Below, piece after piece: positions 33,265 through 43,639 of a DNA stretch of 64,000 bases. The DNA is from Clostridia bacterium (GTDB taxonomy: Bacteria; Bacillota; Clostridia; Lachnospirales; Lachnospiraceae). The stretch covers positions 1 to 64,000 of the forward strand of contig QKJQ01000033.1 of the NCBI GenBank assembly GCA_003249225.1, in the 5' to 3' direction. The translations under genes and the position numbers were made by a program. The notes under the pieces were generated by a model. It worked only from the letters and a program-made list of their open reading frames with translations. It was not told where the DNA came from and did not search any database. The first letter of the stretch is position 1. Each line of letters begins with the position of its first letter.

Positions 33265-34680
33265 TTATCTTCCTGTAGGATATGTGTCAAATATCTGTTT
33301 CACCGTATCAAAAAGTACCTTTCCTGCATTTTTCTGAAATTCAGGATCATTTAATCTTGCAAGATCTTCTGTATTCGACATAAATGCAAGTTCAATCAGT
33401 ATGGAAGGTACCGTATTATTCGTTGTAACAGTTAGGGAATGATTGATCACACCATAGTCAACTGTATTCAGCGAAGCAATAATATTATCCCGGAAAATTC
33501 CAGCCATAACTTTGCTGGAAAGTCCATTAATCAATGTTGGATTATTCAAGGATGAATAATATACGGAAGTACCTTGTATGCTTGTATTGTTATTGGTATT
33601 CTGATGCAGGCTCACGTATAGATCTGCATGTATTTTAGCTGCCATGGCAGCGCGTGTATCAATGGTACTGTAAAAATCAGTTACTCTGGTGTAATACACT
33701 TTTATATCAGATGCGGCAAACAGATCCTTTGTATTCTCATAAGCAATAAGCAGGTTGTAATCTTTTTCATAGGTGGATTCTCTTATTGCACCGGTATCTT
33801 TACCGCCATGTCCCGGATCAATGATAACAATTTTGGAATATACATCGTCCGGATCTGCAAGTGTTACATTAAGGTAACCATTTTTTATATCGAGTGTACA
33901 GGCACGAATTGAACTTGTACAAAAAATGATTTCAGTTCGGTTGTCAGCGGTAATCGTAACATCGATGTTTTTTATTGCGCTGTAACGATTGGTAATAACG
34001 TTATCTTCATACTCCGCTTGATGATTCCCTGGCAGATAAATTGCAATCTCACCATCATAATAACGGTCGTCGATGTAGATCTCGTCAAGAGTGGTATCTT
34101 CGAATAAGGGAATTGCAATTGAAGTTTCCGTCAAATTTGTTTTATAAGAAACGGAATGTGTCTGTTCCATAGTTACAGTACCGGCTGTACTGTTCCAAAA
34201 ATAAGTGAAACCAAGATTTTCAGCTACAAATCGTGTCGGAACGAAAATCTGTGGAGTTGAACCTTCGAGCTGAAGAATCTGAGGTGCAACGTCCATTGTT
34301 TTCTCGACACCATTCACAATTGCCTTGGTACTGCCAATGAAAAGATCAATTGTATTGCAAGTATTCTGTAATGTGATTTTTTGTGTTTTCAAATCAAAAG
34401 AACAAACTACATGTAGATTCTTTTGAAAGATCTCCGTCATTGGTCCAAGAGCAGAACCATCTTCTGCAATTATGCCATAATCTTTATTCAGATCAAGCCC
34501 GATTCCATTGTAGATATATGTTATATGGCTTCCGGAATAATCATAATCAGAATCTAATGTCAGATTTTTAATCATAACAGGATCTGCAGATGATGCCATG
34601 ACTTTTATAGTATGGCTTACCTCTGTAAAAAATATAGAAAAAAGAAGAATAAATACAAGATATTTACGATATTGTTTCAT
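33265..34680 (-). CDS. Secreted N-acetylmuramoyl-L-alanine amidase (shorter paralogue)
   Basis: 471 aa. Signal peptide (1-27), one copper-amine-oxidase-N-like domain (about 45-170, with V-P-T-R-F), an AMIN-like beta region (about 190-285), and Amidase_3 (about 288-470) with D-P-G-H-G-G, Y-E-K-D, S-L-H-Q-N and L-I-E-L-A-F. Same plan as the 778-aa protein at 11418 but with one stalk domain fewer, so the two are probably paralogues. Confidence 0.9.
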   Translation of the reverse strand: MKQYRKYLVFILLFSIFFTEVSHTIKVMASSADPVMIKNLTLDSDYDYSGSHITYIYNGIGLDLNKDYGIIAEDGSALGPMTEIFQKNLHVVCSFDLKTQKITLQNTCNTIDLFIGSTKAIVNGVEKTMDVAPQILQLEGSTPQIFVPTRFVAENLGFTYFWNSTAGTVTMEQTHSVSYKTNLTETSIAIPLFEDTTLDEIYIDDRYYDGEIAIYLPGNHQAEYEDNVITNRYSAIKNIDVTITADNRTEIIFCTSSIRACTLDIKNGYLNVTLADPDDVYSKIVIIDPGHGGKDTGAIRESTYEKDYNLLIAYENTKDLFAASDIKVYYTRVTDFYSTIDTRAAMAAKIHADLYVSLHQNTNNNTSIQGTSVYYSSLNNPTLINGLSSKVMAGIFRDNIIASLNTVDYGVINHSLTVTTNNTVPSILIELAFMSNTEDLARLNDPEFQKNAGKVLFDTVKQIFDTYPTGR

Positions 34681-34815
34681 GGGGACCTCACATAGTAGAA
34701 TTTCAAACCAATATTATTATAATACCTATTTTAGAGATTTTTTGCAACTTAAAAACATGGATAATTTGATATTTTACGGATAGGAAGTGTTATATTATTT
34801 ATCTCAACAAAATCA

Positions 34816-34855
34816 AGGCAAAGAAAAAGCCATATTCCATTATGGAATATGGCTT
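34816..34855 (-). terminator. Intrinsic terminator of rny
   Basis: AAGCCATATTCCA (34827-34839) and TGGAATATGGCTT (34843-34855) form a 13-bp stem with a 3-nt loop. On the minus strand it is followed by TTTCTTTG, 8 bp after the rny stop. Confidence 0.85.
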
Positions 34856-34862
34856 ATCTATA

Positions 34863-36419
34863 CTATTTTGCATAATCAGTAACTCTGGATTCTCTGATTA
34901 CATTTACCTTAATCTGTCCCGGATATTCAAGCTCAGCTTCAATCTTCTTTGACAAATCACGGGCGAGCAGTATCATTTCATCATCATTGATCTGATCTGG
35001 AACAACGATAACTCTGACTTCACGACCTGCTTGAATTGCATAAGACTTTTCGACTCCCTTAAAGGCATTTGCAATATCTTCTAACTGTTTTAAACGATTT
35101 GTGTAGGTTTCTAAGGTTTCTCTTCTTGCACCTGGTCTTGCAGCAGATATGGTATCCGCAGCCTGAACGATACATGCAATCAGTGACTGGAATTCCACAT
35201 CACCATGATGTGCTTCAACCGAATTAATGATTACAGGTGATTCTTTGTATTTCTTACAAAGATCAACACCAATCTGTACATGAGTACCCTCCATCTCATG
35301 ATCAACGGACTTACCAATATCATGTAATAAACCTGCACGTTTAGCCAAACGTACATCGACCCCAATCTCTCCGGCTAAAAGTCCGGATAAAATAGCAACT
35401 TCAATGGAATGTTTTAATGCATTCTGACCATAGCTTGTTCTGAATTTCATCTTACCAAGAAGTCGAATCAATTCCGGATGAATACCATGAACACCAACTT
35501 CAAGAGTTGCGGATTCACCTTCTTCACGCATCATTGCTTCTACATCTTTCTGTGCTTTTTCAACCATCTCTTCGATTCTTGCAGGATGGATACGTCCATC
35601 TACAATCAATCGTTCCAAGGCAAGCCTTGCGACTTCACGGCGAACCGGATCAAAAGCAGATAAAATAACAGCTTCCGGTGTATCATCAATGATCAAATCA
35701 ACACCTGTCATCGTTTCAAGAGTACGAATATTCCGGCCTTCTCGTCCAATGATTCGACCTTTCATCTCATCGTTCGGCAGTTGGACAACGGAAATTGTCG
35801 TTTCAGCCACATGATCTGCAGCACATTTCTGGATTGCAGTTATTACATAATCCTTTGCTTTCTTGTCTGCCTCATCTTTTGCTTTTTGCTCAAGATTTTT
35901 GATCAGCATGGCGGTTTCGTGTTTAACTTCATCTTCAACAGTCTTTATCAGATATTCTTTTGCTTGTTCGGAGGTCAGCCCTGAAATCTTTTCGAGTTCC
36001 TGAACTTGTTTCTGATGAAACGTGTCAATCTCAGCTTTTGTTTTCTTTAATTCCTGCTCAACTGCTGAAACCTTGGTCTCTTTTTGTTCCAGTGCTTCCG
36101 TCTTCCTGTCTAATGCTTCTTCTTTCGATAAAACGCGCTTTTCATAACGCTGTAACTCTGCCCTGCGCTCTTTTGTTTCTCTTTCGAGCTCATTCTTTGT
36201 CTTCAAAGATTCTTCTTTTGCTTCCAGCAAAGCTTCTCTTTTCTTGGTTTCTGCTGTCTTTAAAGCTTCATCTATGATTTCTCTTGCTTTTTCATCTGCA
36301 CTACCGATTTTAGCTTCAACAACTTTAATTCGGTAAGCGATTGCAGACTTCCAGGCAATGATGGTAACAATGATCGCAGTAATAAGAACCGCAATTATGA
36401 TCTTTACCGTTTCGTCCAC
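34863..36419 (-). CDS. rny: Ribonuclease Y
   Basis: 518 aa starting at GTG 36419. N-terminal membrane helix (about 5-24), long coiled coil (about 30-200), KH domain ([12 protein letters not shown]) and HD domain (H-D-I-G-K). The main mRNA-decay endonuclease of Firmicutes, at the membrane. The SD lies in a tight hairpin, AGGAG-GTG-CTCCT (36420-36432), which could limit translation. Confidence 0.97.
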   Translation of the reverse strand: MDETVKIIIAVLITAIIVTIIAWKSAIAYRIKVVEAKIGSADEKAREIIDEALKTAETKKREALLEAKEESLKTKNELERETKERRAELQRYEKRVLSKEEALDRKTEALEQKETKVSAVEQELKKTKAEIDTFHQKQVQELEKISGLTSEQAKEYLIKTVEDEVKHETAMLIKNLEQKAKDEADKKAKDYVITAIQKCAADHVAETTISVVQLPNDEMKGRIIGREGRNIRTLETMTGVDLIIDDTPEAVILSAFDPVRREVARLALERLIVDGRIHPARIEEMVEKAQKDVEAMMREEGESATLEVGVHGIHPELIRLLGKMKFRTSYGQNALKHSIEVAILSGLLAGEIGVDVRLAKRAGLLHDIGKSVDHEMEGTHVQIGVDLCKKYKESPVIINSVEAHHGDVEFQSLIACIVQAADTISAARPGARRETLETYTNRLKQLEDIANAFKGVEKSYAIQAGREVRVIVVPDQINDDEMILLARDLSKKIEAELEYPGQIKVNVIRESRVTDYAK

Positions 36420-36573
36420 AGGAGCACCTCCTTATTCAATTTTCATTGTACGTTAATACAATATATAAATTTTATACTTTTTTAACGGTTATGTCAAGTA
36501 AAGAACTAATTTTTTATGTCTTTTGGTCAAATTCATCAAAATTACAGAAAAATTCAGTAAAATGGTAAGATTA

Positions 36574-38022
36574 TTATTCCGCTTCGCCCATATAGTAAAA
36601 TCCTTTGCATTCTTTCAGGGTCACCATTTTTATATGTCCAATGTCTTCTTTTCCACCCGGAAAATGTACCAAAAGATTGTTGGAAAGGCGTCCTGTGACA
36701 TAGCCGGAGGTCTGAATATTCAGTTCTTCGACCAATACTTCCTGTGTTTTGCCGAGGCTCTTCTTTGCCTGCTGTTCTGCGGTATTCTGAACAACGGAAA
36801 GCAATCTTGAAAATCTTTGTTCTACGACAGCTGGACTGATCTGACCACTCATTGTTGCAGCAGCCGTACCTGTTCTTTTTGAATATTGGAAAGTATAAGC
36901 GCTTGCAAAACCAACTTTCTCAATAACATCGATCGTATCATTAAAATCTTCTTCTGTTTCGCCGGGGAAGCCAACAATAATATCCGTTGTAAAGGAAATC
37001 TCAGGGATAGCTGCTTTTGCTTTTTCTACCAGAGTCAAGTAATCTTCTTTCGTGTATTTACGGTTCATTTTTTCCAGAATCCTTGTACTTCCTGATTGAA
37101 GAGGCAGATGGAGCTGTTTGCATATTTTTGCAGAGTTCTTAATCGTGTCAATTAATTCGTCCGACAGATCTTTCGGATGAGGTGTCATAAAACGTATTCG
37201 TTTTAATTTTTCGATTTTTTCAATCATTTGAAGCAATTTTGCAAAAGATATCGGTTCTTCCAACGTTTTACCGTATGAATTAACATTCTGTCCCAGAAGC
37301 ATGATCTCTACAACGCCATGTTCAGTTAATTCAGTTATTTCATTTATAATGTCTTTGGGAGCACGGCTGCGTTCACGTCCTCTGACATAAGGTACTATGC
37401 AGTAACTGCAAAAATTATTGCAGCCATACATAATGTTGACCCCTGCTTTGAACGAATACTTCAAACTGCTTGGAAGGTCTTCGACAATCTTTTCTGCCTT
37501 TTCTTTAATATCAAATACTGATTTTCTGGTACTGATGTTTTGATATAAAAGTTCAGCTAGCATATAGATGTTGTGAGTTCCGAATACAACATCAACGAAC
37601 CGGTAACTTTTTTTCAATTTATCTATTACATGTGTCTCCTGCATCATACAGCCGCACATAGCAATTCTCATATTGGTATTTTTTTGTTTCAGCTTTCCAA
37701 GATATCCGATTCGACCATAAACTCTTGAATTAGCATTTTCCCGTACTGTACAGGTATTGTATAATACAAAATCCGCTTCTTCTGTGTCCGCTTCGACATA
37801 GCCGATTGCTTCCAGAATACCGGCAAGTTTTTCGGAATCTTTTGCGTTCATCTGACAGCCAAAGGTCTGTACATGATAGGTCATAGGGCGTTGCAGGCGT
37901 TCAATCTCATGTTTCATCCAGTCAGCGAGCAGTGTTATAAAATAAGCCTGTCTGTCGGGTTCCGTCATTGGAACTTCTTCCTGGTATAAGACAGGAACCG
38001 GTGTGATCTCAGTTCTTTTCAT
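36574..38022 (-). CDS. miaB: tRNA-2-methylthio-N6-dimethylallyladenosine synthase MiaB
   Basis: 482 aa with an N-terminal extension of about 45 residues before the UPF0004 domain (Q-T-F-G-C-Q-M-N), the radical SAM cluster G-C-N-N-F-C-S-Y-C, and a TRAM domain at the C-terminus. It methylthiolates adenosine 37 of tRNAs. Overlaps the upstream cyclo-ligase gene by 14 bp. Confidence 0.95.
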   Translation of the reverse strand: MKRTEITPVPVLYQEEVPMTEPDRQAYFITLLADWMKHEIERLQRPMTYHVQTFGCQMNAKDSEKLAGILEAIGYVEADTEEADFVLYNTCTVRENANSRVYGRIGYLGKLKQKNTNMRIAMCGCMMQETHVIDKLKKSYRFVDVVFGTHNIYMLAELLYQNISTRKSVFDIKEKAEKIVEDLPSSLKYSFKAGVNIMYGCNNFCSYCIVPYVRGRERSRAPKDIINEITELTEHGVVEIMLLGQNVNSYGKTLEEPISFAKLLQMIEKIEKLKRIRFMTPHPKDLSDELIDTIKNSAKICKQLHLPLQSGSTRILEKMNRKYTKEDYLTLVEKAKAAIPEISFTTDIIVGFPGETEEDFNDTIDVIEKVGFASAYTFQYSKRTGTAAATMSGQISPAVVEQRFSRLLSVVQNTAEQQAKKSLGKTQEVLVEELNIQTSGYVTGRLSNNLLVHFPGGKEDIGHIKMVTLKECKGFYYMGEAE

Positions 38023-38623
38023 TTATAAAAATCCTTTCAGGTGTTAATATCATATCGGGACATACATCAAAAGGTTCAATCGGTAAATCATCTTCAATCA
38101 CCTGAAATGTATAAGCCAATGCAATTATTTTTCTAAACTTAGTGCGGTTCTTTTCCAGATAACGATCATAATAACCACCACCAAAGCCTATTCTGTGAAA
38201 CTTTTTATTAAATACAATACCTGGTAAAAAAAGTATGGGGTTCTGTTCCTTTTTCAACAGTGCCGGTAGTTTAGCTGCTGGTTCAGGAATGGACATAGCT
38301 CCCGGTAATAAATCATCAAGACTTGTAATCTCATAGAAATCCATGTTTTTTTCTTTTATTTTTGGCAGTACTACCTGTTTACCTGAGGAAAATGCATTTT
38401 CTATAATTCCGAGTGTGCTGATTTCATTTTTAACAGAATAATAAACGGCAATACAATTGCTATCCTTATATTCCGGAAGGGTTAAAACTAAATCAAGTAT
38501 TTTCTGTCCGGCGAGCATTGCGTCTTCCGTGGTAAGTTCTTCTCTCATTTTACGATATAGCACACGATATTCAGATTTTGATAATTCTGTTTTTGCTGTA
38601 TTTCTATCATTATCGCGGAACAT
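38009..38623 (-). CDS. 5-formyltetrahydrofolate cyclo-ligase
   Basis: 204 aa with L-P-G-I-V-F and R-I-G-F-G-G-G-Y-Y-D-R-Y-L, the family signature for ATP and folate binding. It recycles 5-formyl-THF to 5,10-methenyl-THF. AGGAGA precedes the ATG. A folate link exists with fhs at 57872, but the two are not in one operon. Confidence 0.93.
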   Translation of the reverse strand: MFRDNDRNTAKTELSKSEYRVLYRKMREELTTEDAMLAGQKILDLVLTLPEYKDSNCIAVYYSVKNEISTLGIIENAFSSGKQVVLPKIKEKNMDFYEITSLDDLLPGAMSIPEPAAKLPALLKKEQNPILFLPGIVFNKKFHRIGFGGGYYDRYLEKNRTKFRKIIALAYTFQVIEDDLPIEPFDVCPDMILTPERIFINEKN

Positions 38624-38638
38624 ACGCTCTCCTGCCCT

Positions 38639-38848
38639 TTATTGCAGATTTTTTTTAGCCAGTTCTGTTACAGAACCATCGGGTTCAAGAATAGATACCT
38701 GATGCAGTGTACTGCGCATATTCTGTCTGATGGCAGCAATGTATTCCTGCCTTAGTTTCTTTTGTTCTTCCAGTTCTTCCGCAGTCAGACCGATTTCGAT
38801 TGATTTGTGATATAGTTCATTGATTCTTGTTATTTTTTCCTGATCCAT
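38639..38848 (-). CDS. YnzC/DUF896 family small protein
   Basis: 69 aa with the family pattern I-x-R-I-N-E-L-Y-H-K and L-T-x-E-E-x-x-E-Q-K-K-L-R-Q-E-Y. Two helices, cytoplasmic. In Bacillus the homologue ynzC is in the yneA SOS operon; here it is elsewhere, 15 bp upstream of the cyclo-ligase, and I see no LexA box. Function unknown. Confidence 0.9.
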   Translation of the reverse strand: MDQEKITRINELYHKSIEIGLTAEELEEQKKLRQEYIAAIRQNMRSTLHQVSILEPDGSVTELAKKNLQ

Positions 38849-38995
38849 ATAATCTCCTGTTTCTTAATTCTTACAGCAGAACATTTTGTATTGCTGCTCT
38901 AAGTGCTTTTACTTTATTTGATTTTATTTATTTCTATCTGATTTCCAGACTGATATCTTTTTGATTATTATCTGATTTTTTGCTATTAATAATCG

Positions 38996-40756
38996 TTATA
39001 CCCGGTATCTTTTGATGATTGTTTCAAAAACACGGATTCCATCCACTGCCGCGGATACAATCCCACCGGCATATCCGGCACCTTCACCACAGGGAAGAAT
39101 ACCTTTTATGGTACAATTCATATCTTCGTCCCTGGTTATACGAACTGGTGATGATGTTCTGGCTTCTATACCAAGCACAACCGTATCTTTCCGGTCAAAT
39201 CCTGGTATCTTTTTGCCAAAGGCCTCCATTCCTTCCAGAATAGCTTCGAGAACATCTTCCGGCAGGCACTCATGAAGATCAGCGTATGTATAAGCTCCTT
39301 TTGTATTTGGCTGGATTTCTCCCATACTATCACTACTTACATGATTAATCAAGTCACCGTACTTCTGTACAGGGATCTTTCCTTCACCGCAGACATAGGT
39401 CTTTCGTTCCCAGTACCGTTGAAAAGCAACCCCTAGCAAAGGTGAATCCAGCATGGTTTTACAAAAGTCAGCATCCATAATTTCCGAGGAATAACAACCT
39501 GCAGAGGACAGAACTTCTTTAAAATCATTTCTTGAAATTGTTTTCTTGAAATCTTCAGGATTTACCGTAACAACGATGGCACTGTTTGCATTTTTTTCGT
39601 TCCGAGCATAATTGCTCATTCCATTTACCGTTAAAAGACCGGGTTCTGACGAAGCATTAACGACAAAACCACCCGGACACATACAAAAAGAATATACGCC
39701 ACGGTCTTTTGTCTGGTGTGTCAGTTTATAATCTGCCGGTGGAAGTATTGCTGACAGATCCTTTGAACTATTTAAAATGCAGTCATTCTTTTTATTGTTT
39801 TTCTGATTATCACTTTCCGGATCTTCGATCTTTGGACTCTCAGCAAGGTGATACTGTGAATGATTAATCAGGCTTTGTGGGTGTTCTACTCTGACGCCTA
39901 TGGCAAATGGTTTTGGCTCCATGGAAATACCGCGTCGATTCAATAATTCAAAGGTATCTCTTGCACTATGGCCAATGGCAAGTACCAGAACTTCACAGGG
40001 AAGTATCTTTGTTTGATTGATCTCAATCGAAGTTATCTGACCATCTTTTGTAAAGATATCTGTCAACTTACTTCTGAATTGTATTGTTCCTCCAAGTGCA
40101 ATAATCTCTTTTCTCATGGTAATAATCACATGACGCAGGTGATCCGTGCCAATGTGTGGTTTGTTATGGTATAGGATTTCTTGGGGAGCACCAAATGAAA
40201 CAAAGGTTTCAAGAACTTTTTTTATACGGCCGGTTTTATCCTTAACCATGGTATTCAATTTTCCGTCTGAATAGGTACCTGCGCCGCCTTCACCAAACTG
40301 AGCGTTTGATTCAGGGTCAAGCTCATTCAGGGACCAGAATTTCTCCAAAGCTTTCGTCCTGTTCTCAATGCTGTCACCACGTTCGATTAATATAGGACGG
40401 TACCCTTCCAATGCAAGAAAATAGGCACAAAACAGTCCTGCCGGACCACAGCCTACGATGACCGGCGGATGTTCGAATTGTTTATCACCGTTACTAGTAT
40501 ATTGATAGGAAATGGAATCCGTTTGACTTACATTCGGATTACGGTTCGCCTTTAAAACTTTGTTTTCATTCTGTATGGATGCTTCTACTGTATAAACATA
40601 ACACAAAGGCTGATTGCGCCTTGCGTCAAGGGATCTTTTTGTGATTTTATAAGAAAGAACATTCTTTTGTTCTGTTTTAAGCGCTTTGCATAAAGCAGAC
40701 AGCAGTTCTGCTTCTGTATGTGTTATTGGGAGCTTAATCTGTGAGACTGTTATCAT
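38996..40756 (-). CDS. FAD-dependent dehydrogenase (COG2509 type)
   Basis: 586 aa from ATG 40756 (GAGGT SD). The N-terminal 90 residues resemble an RNA-binding-like domain common in this family. An FAD Rossmann motif G-C-G-P-A-G-L-F-C-A (about residue 120) and E-G-A-G-Y-A-G-G-I near the C-terminus follow. Clostridial members are widespread without an assigned substrate. 22 bp separate it from the next FAD protein. Confidence 0.85.
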   Translation of the reverse strand: MITVSQIKLPITHTEAELLSALCKALKTEQKNVLSYKITKRSLDARRNQPLCYVYTVEASIQNENKVLKANRNPNVSQTDSISYQYTSNGDKQFEHPPVIVGCGPAGLFCAYFLALEGYRPILIERGDSIENRTKALEKFWSLNELDPESNAQFGEGGAGTYSDGKLNTMVKDKTGRIKKVLETFVSFGAPQEILYHNKPHIGTDHLRHVIITMRKEIIALGGTIQFRSKLTDIFTKDGQITSIEINQTKILPCEVLVLAIGHSARDTFELLNRRGISMEPKPFAIGVRVEHPQSLINHSQYHLAESPKIEDPESDNQKNNKKNDCILNSSKDLSAILPPADYKLTHQTKDRGVYSFCMCPGGFVVNASSEPGLLTVNGMSNYARNEKNANSAIVVTVNPEDFKKTISRNDFKEVLSSAGCYSSEIMDADFCKTMLDSPLLGVAFQRYWERKTYVCGEGKIPVQKYGDLINHVSSDSMGEIQPNTKGAYTYADLHECLPEDVLEAILEGMEAFGKKIPGFDRKDTVVLGIEARTSSPVRITRDEDMNCTIKGILPCGEGAGYAGGIVSAAVDGIRVFETIIKRYRV

Positions 40757-40778
40757 ACAATACCTCATTCTTTGTTTA

Positions 40779-41990
40779 TCATTTCTGCGACATACCGGCA
40801 ACAGCTCCAGAACTCCAGGCCCACTGAAGGTTATATCCTCCGCAGGTTCCGTCAACATCAAGAATTTCCCCTGCAAAATAAAGATTCTTAACGATCTTTG
40901 ATTCCATGGTTACTGGATCGACTTCCTTTGTTGAAACACCACCCATCGTGACTTGAGCCTGATCAAAATCACCGGTTCCTGTCACATGTACCTCAAAATT
41001 CTTAAGGTAATTAAGCAGTTTTGTAATATCTTGTGTCGACAATGAGAAACCGGGCATCGTCGGTTGTATTCCGCATTCGAGAAAAGCAAGATAAGTAAGC
41101 TTATTATTACAGATTCCGCGAAATAGATTTTCTGCGGGCTTTTCAGGATTTCTTTTTCTCTGGAGCTGTATCATATGGGATAATTCTTCAAATGTATTAT
41201 CCGGGAAAAGATCAAGTAACATGATTACTTTTTGACCTTTACTAAGGCCGGAAGAAGCGAAACGGCTAAGCTGCATGACAGGAATTCCAGACACTCCGGT
41301 ATCTGTAAAAATGATTTCGCCGGATTCTTTATATACTTTTCCGTTTGCTTGAAGTGTAACGGATGCTTCTCTTCTGACCCCACTGATTTTTTTATATTTC
41401 GTATCAGATGAAACCAGTGAAACAAGTGCCGGCAGAGGAGGAAGGATGGTATGCCCAAGCTCTTTTGCAAGGTCATATCCGCTTCCGTCGCTTCCCTGTT
41501 TTGGCGAAGCACAGCCTCCAGCAGCGAGAATAAGTGAACGGCAGGTGTAATCCATATCTTTTGTCTGAAGAAGAAATACATCATTGGCGTGAACCTGTGA
41601 TACATGAACTTCTGTAACAATCTTTACACCAGCATGCTTCAAATCATCGCATAAAGCATCAACAACACAGGATGCCTGCTCTGATAAAGGATACAAATAT
41701 CCATTTTTTGATTTTGTGCAAATACCAATTGACTTAAAAAATTCCAGCGTTTCTATAAGACCGAATTTCGAAAATACTTCCTGCGCAAAACCAAACTGTG
41801 TACATCGGTATGCAGAATGAGGCTGAGATTGATTCGAAAGATTGCATTTACCATTTCCTGTGACAAGTATTTTTTTGCCCGGTTTTTTCATATGGTCAAG
41901 AAGCAACACTGACTTTCCTGATTTTGCAGCATATATGCCTGCAATCAGACCAGAAGCTCCGGCTCCGACAATTATGACATCTGAGTACAT
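40779..41990 (-). CDS. HI0933/BaiN-like flavoprotein
   Basis: 403 aa from ATG 41990 (AAGGAG SD). V-G-A-G-A-S-G-L-I-A-G at the N-terminus binds FAD, and G-T-C-G-G-Y-N-L-Q-W-A at the C-terminus is the family's closing motif. Possibly an oxidoreductase of aromatic or steroid substrates; the real one is unknown. Confidence 0.85.
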   Translation of the reverse strand: MYSDVIIVGAGASGLIAGIYAAKSGKSVLLLDHMKKPGKKILVTGNGKCNLSNQSQPHSAYRCTQFGFAQEVFSKFGLIETLEFFKSIGICTKSKNGYLYPLSEQASCVVDALCDDLKHAGVKIVTEVHVSQVHANDVFLLQTKDMDYTCRSLILAAGGCASPKQGSDGSGYDLAKELGHTILPPLPALVSLVSSDTKYKKISGVRREASVTLQANGKVYKESGEIIFTDTGVSGIPVMQLSRFASSGLSKGQKVIMLLDLFPDNTFEELSHMIQLQRKRNPEKPAENLFRGICNNKLTYLAFLECGIQPTMPGFSLSTQDITKLLNYLKNFEVHVTGTGDFDQAQVTMGGVSTKEVDPVTMESKIVKNLYFAGEILDVDGTCGGYNLQWAWSSGAVAGMSQK

Positions 41991-42004
41991 ACGAATTCTC
42001 CTTA

Positions 42005-43627
42005 TCATTTTAATAAATGAACTTTTTTACAAAGAGATACTATTTTACGACCCTTTGGCATGGCAGAAAGCTCACTTTCGGTTGCAGCACCAAACACAAT
42101 AACAAAAACAAAATATACAATGACTGCAAAAGGAACGGCAAACAGAATACCGATCAGATTGTTTCCACTGATCTGGAAGGCAATGTTATACATGATACGA
42201 GTTATTATTCCCATTATAATGGAGGAAACAAAAGGAAGGGCAAATGTTTTTATTACTTCTTGTTTGTAATCCGTATATTGTTTTATGGAAAGCCAGTTCA
42301 AAATACAGATAATAAACGAAAAGGAAATGTTACCAAGCAGCAAACTATAAACACTTAAGTGTAAAGTCTTAAGCATAAATATCATCAGCAGTACATGTAT
42401 TACGAGTGAAATGGATGAATTAATCATCGGAACACGGATCCGATTAATTCCCTGAAGAATACCGTTTGTCATAGAAGAATATGCAAAAAAAACAATGGCA
42501 ATGGACCCAAAACATAACAAATTGGAATCAATTTTACTTGTATCTTTGTAAAGAAGCTCAATGATCGGTTTACCAAGAACACTCATGCCAACCGCAGAAG
42601 GAATGGCGAGCAACATGTTCAGTTTAATAGAGGAAGCAATTTTATTACGGATCGAGATCATGTCCTTTATCGCAAAGGACGAGGACAAAGACGGAACCAC
42701 GGCAGAACTCATGGCAGCTGCGATTGCTACCGGTACATTTGTCAGCTGTCTGTATTTATTACTGTAGCTCTCGTAAAGAGCCGCGATCTGTTCCTGATTT
42801 AATCCGGTAAGGCTCATATGATTACCAAAAATTATGTTATCAAGCAGTCCGCTTGCCTGGAAAACAAACTGGCTCATAATAATCGGGAAAATAGTGAATA
42901 CAATTGCTGTAGCAGCTTCTTTTGTGGATTCAGGAACTGGATCCTTATCCCTTTTGCGTTGTTTTCGGAAAAGGGGCAGATTAATCAGGAAAACAACAAT
43001 CATGAATAAAAATCCTGCACCGGCTCCGACAAGTGTACCAAGGGTCCCGCCCATTGCACCATATGCTGCTGTAAGTGACGTATCTGTCTGAATCGTAATC
43101 AGCCAGATCGCTGCAAATACACTTACAAATGCATTTACAACCTGTTCAAATATCTGCGACATGGCAGTCGGTACCATTGTTTTCTTCCCCTGAAACAGGC
43201 CTCTTAATACCCCAAGAACTGCAACAACGAGTAAGGTCGGTGCTAAGACACGCAATGGATAAGCAGCATCTGGTAATTTAGAAATCGCAGCAAATTTATC
43301 TGCAAAAACAAAAAGAATAAAAGCAGCTGCACCACCTGTGATCAAAGAAATAATAATTGCAGTTGTAAAAATCTTATAGGAGTTCTTATATTCACGGCGC
43401 TGCTCTCTCGCTGCAATAAGTTTTGAGATAGCTAACGGTATACTCAAGGATGAAATAATCAGTGCAATATTATAGTAATCATAGGCAATGTTATAATATC
43501 CCATACCGATGAAACCGATTTTTCGTGTTAATACGATTTTATAAATCAGTCCGATAATACGCGAACTGATGGATGCAAAGGCCAGAATACTCCCCTGTAT
43601 AATAAAACTGCTTTTTCTTGCATTCAT
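42005..43627 (-). CDS. Polysaccharide/lipid flippase, SpoVB/MurJ-like (MOP superfamily)
   Basis: 540 aa with about 14 membrane helices. Y-D-Y-Y-N-I-A-L near the start and S-R-I-I-G-L-I-Y-K-I-V-L-T are typical of the SpoVB/YtgP group, which flips lipid-linked wall precursors. A 38-bp stretch of this gene (42413-42450) is found again, inverted, in the spacer at 52589-52626. Confidence 0.88.
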   Translation of the reverse strand: MNARKSSFIIQGSILAFASISSRIIGLIYKIVLTRKIGFIGMGYYNIAYDYYNIALIISSLSIPLAISKLIAAREQRREYKNSYKIFTTAIIISLITGGAAAFILFVFADKFAAISKLPDAAYPLRVLAPTLLVVAVLGVLRGLFQGKKTMVPTAMSQIFEQVVNAFVSVFAAIWLITIQTDTSLTAAYGAMGGTLGTLVGAGAGFLFMIVVFLINLPLFRKQRKRDKDPVPESTKEAATAIVFTIFPIIMSQFVFQASGLLDNIIFGNHMSLTGLNQEQIAALYESYSNKYRQLTNVPVAIAAAMSSAVVPSLSSSFAIKDMISIRNKIASSIKLNMLLAIPSAVGMSVLGKPIIELLYKDTSKIDSNLLCFGSIAIVFFAYSSMTNGILQGINRIRVPMINSSISLVIHVLLMIFMLKTLHLSVYSLLLGNISFSFIICILNWLSIKQYTDYKQEVIKTFALPFVSSIIMGIITRIMYNIAFQISGNNLIGILFAVPFAVIVYFVFVIVFGAATESELSAMPKGRKIVSLCKKVHLLK

Positions 43628-43639
43628 TTGCTCTGTCCT

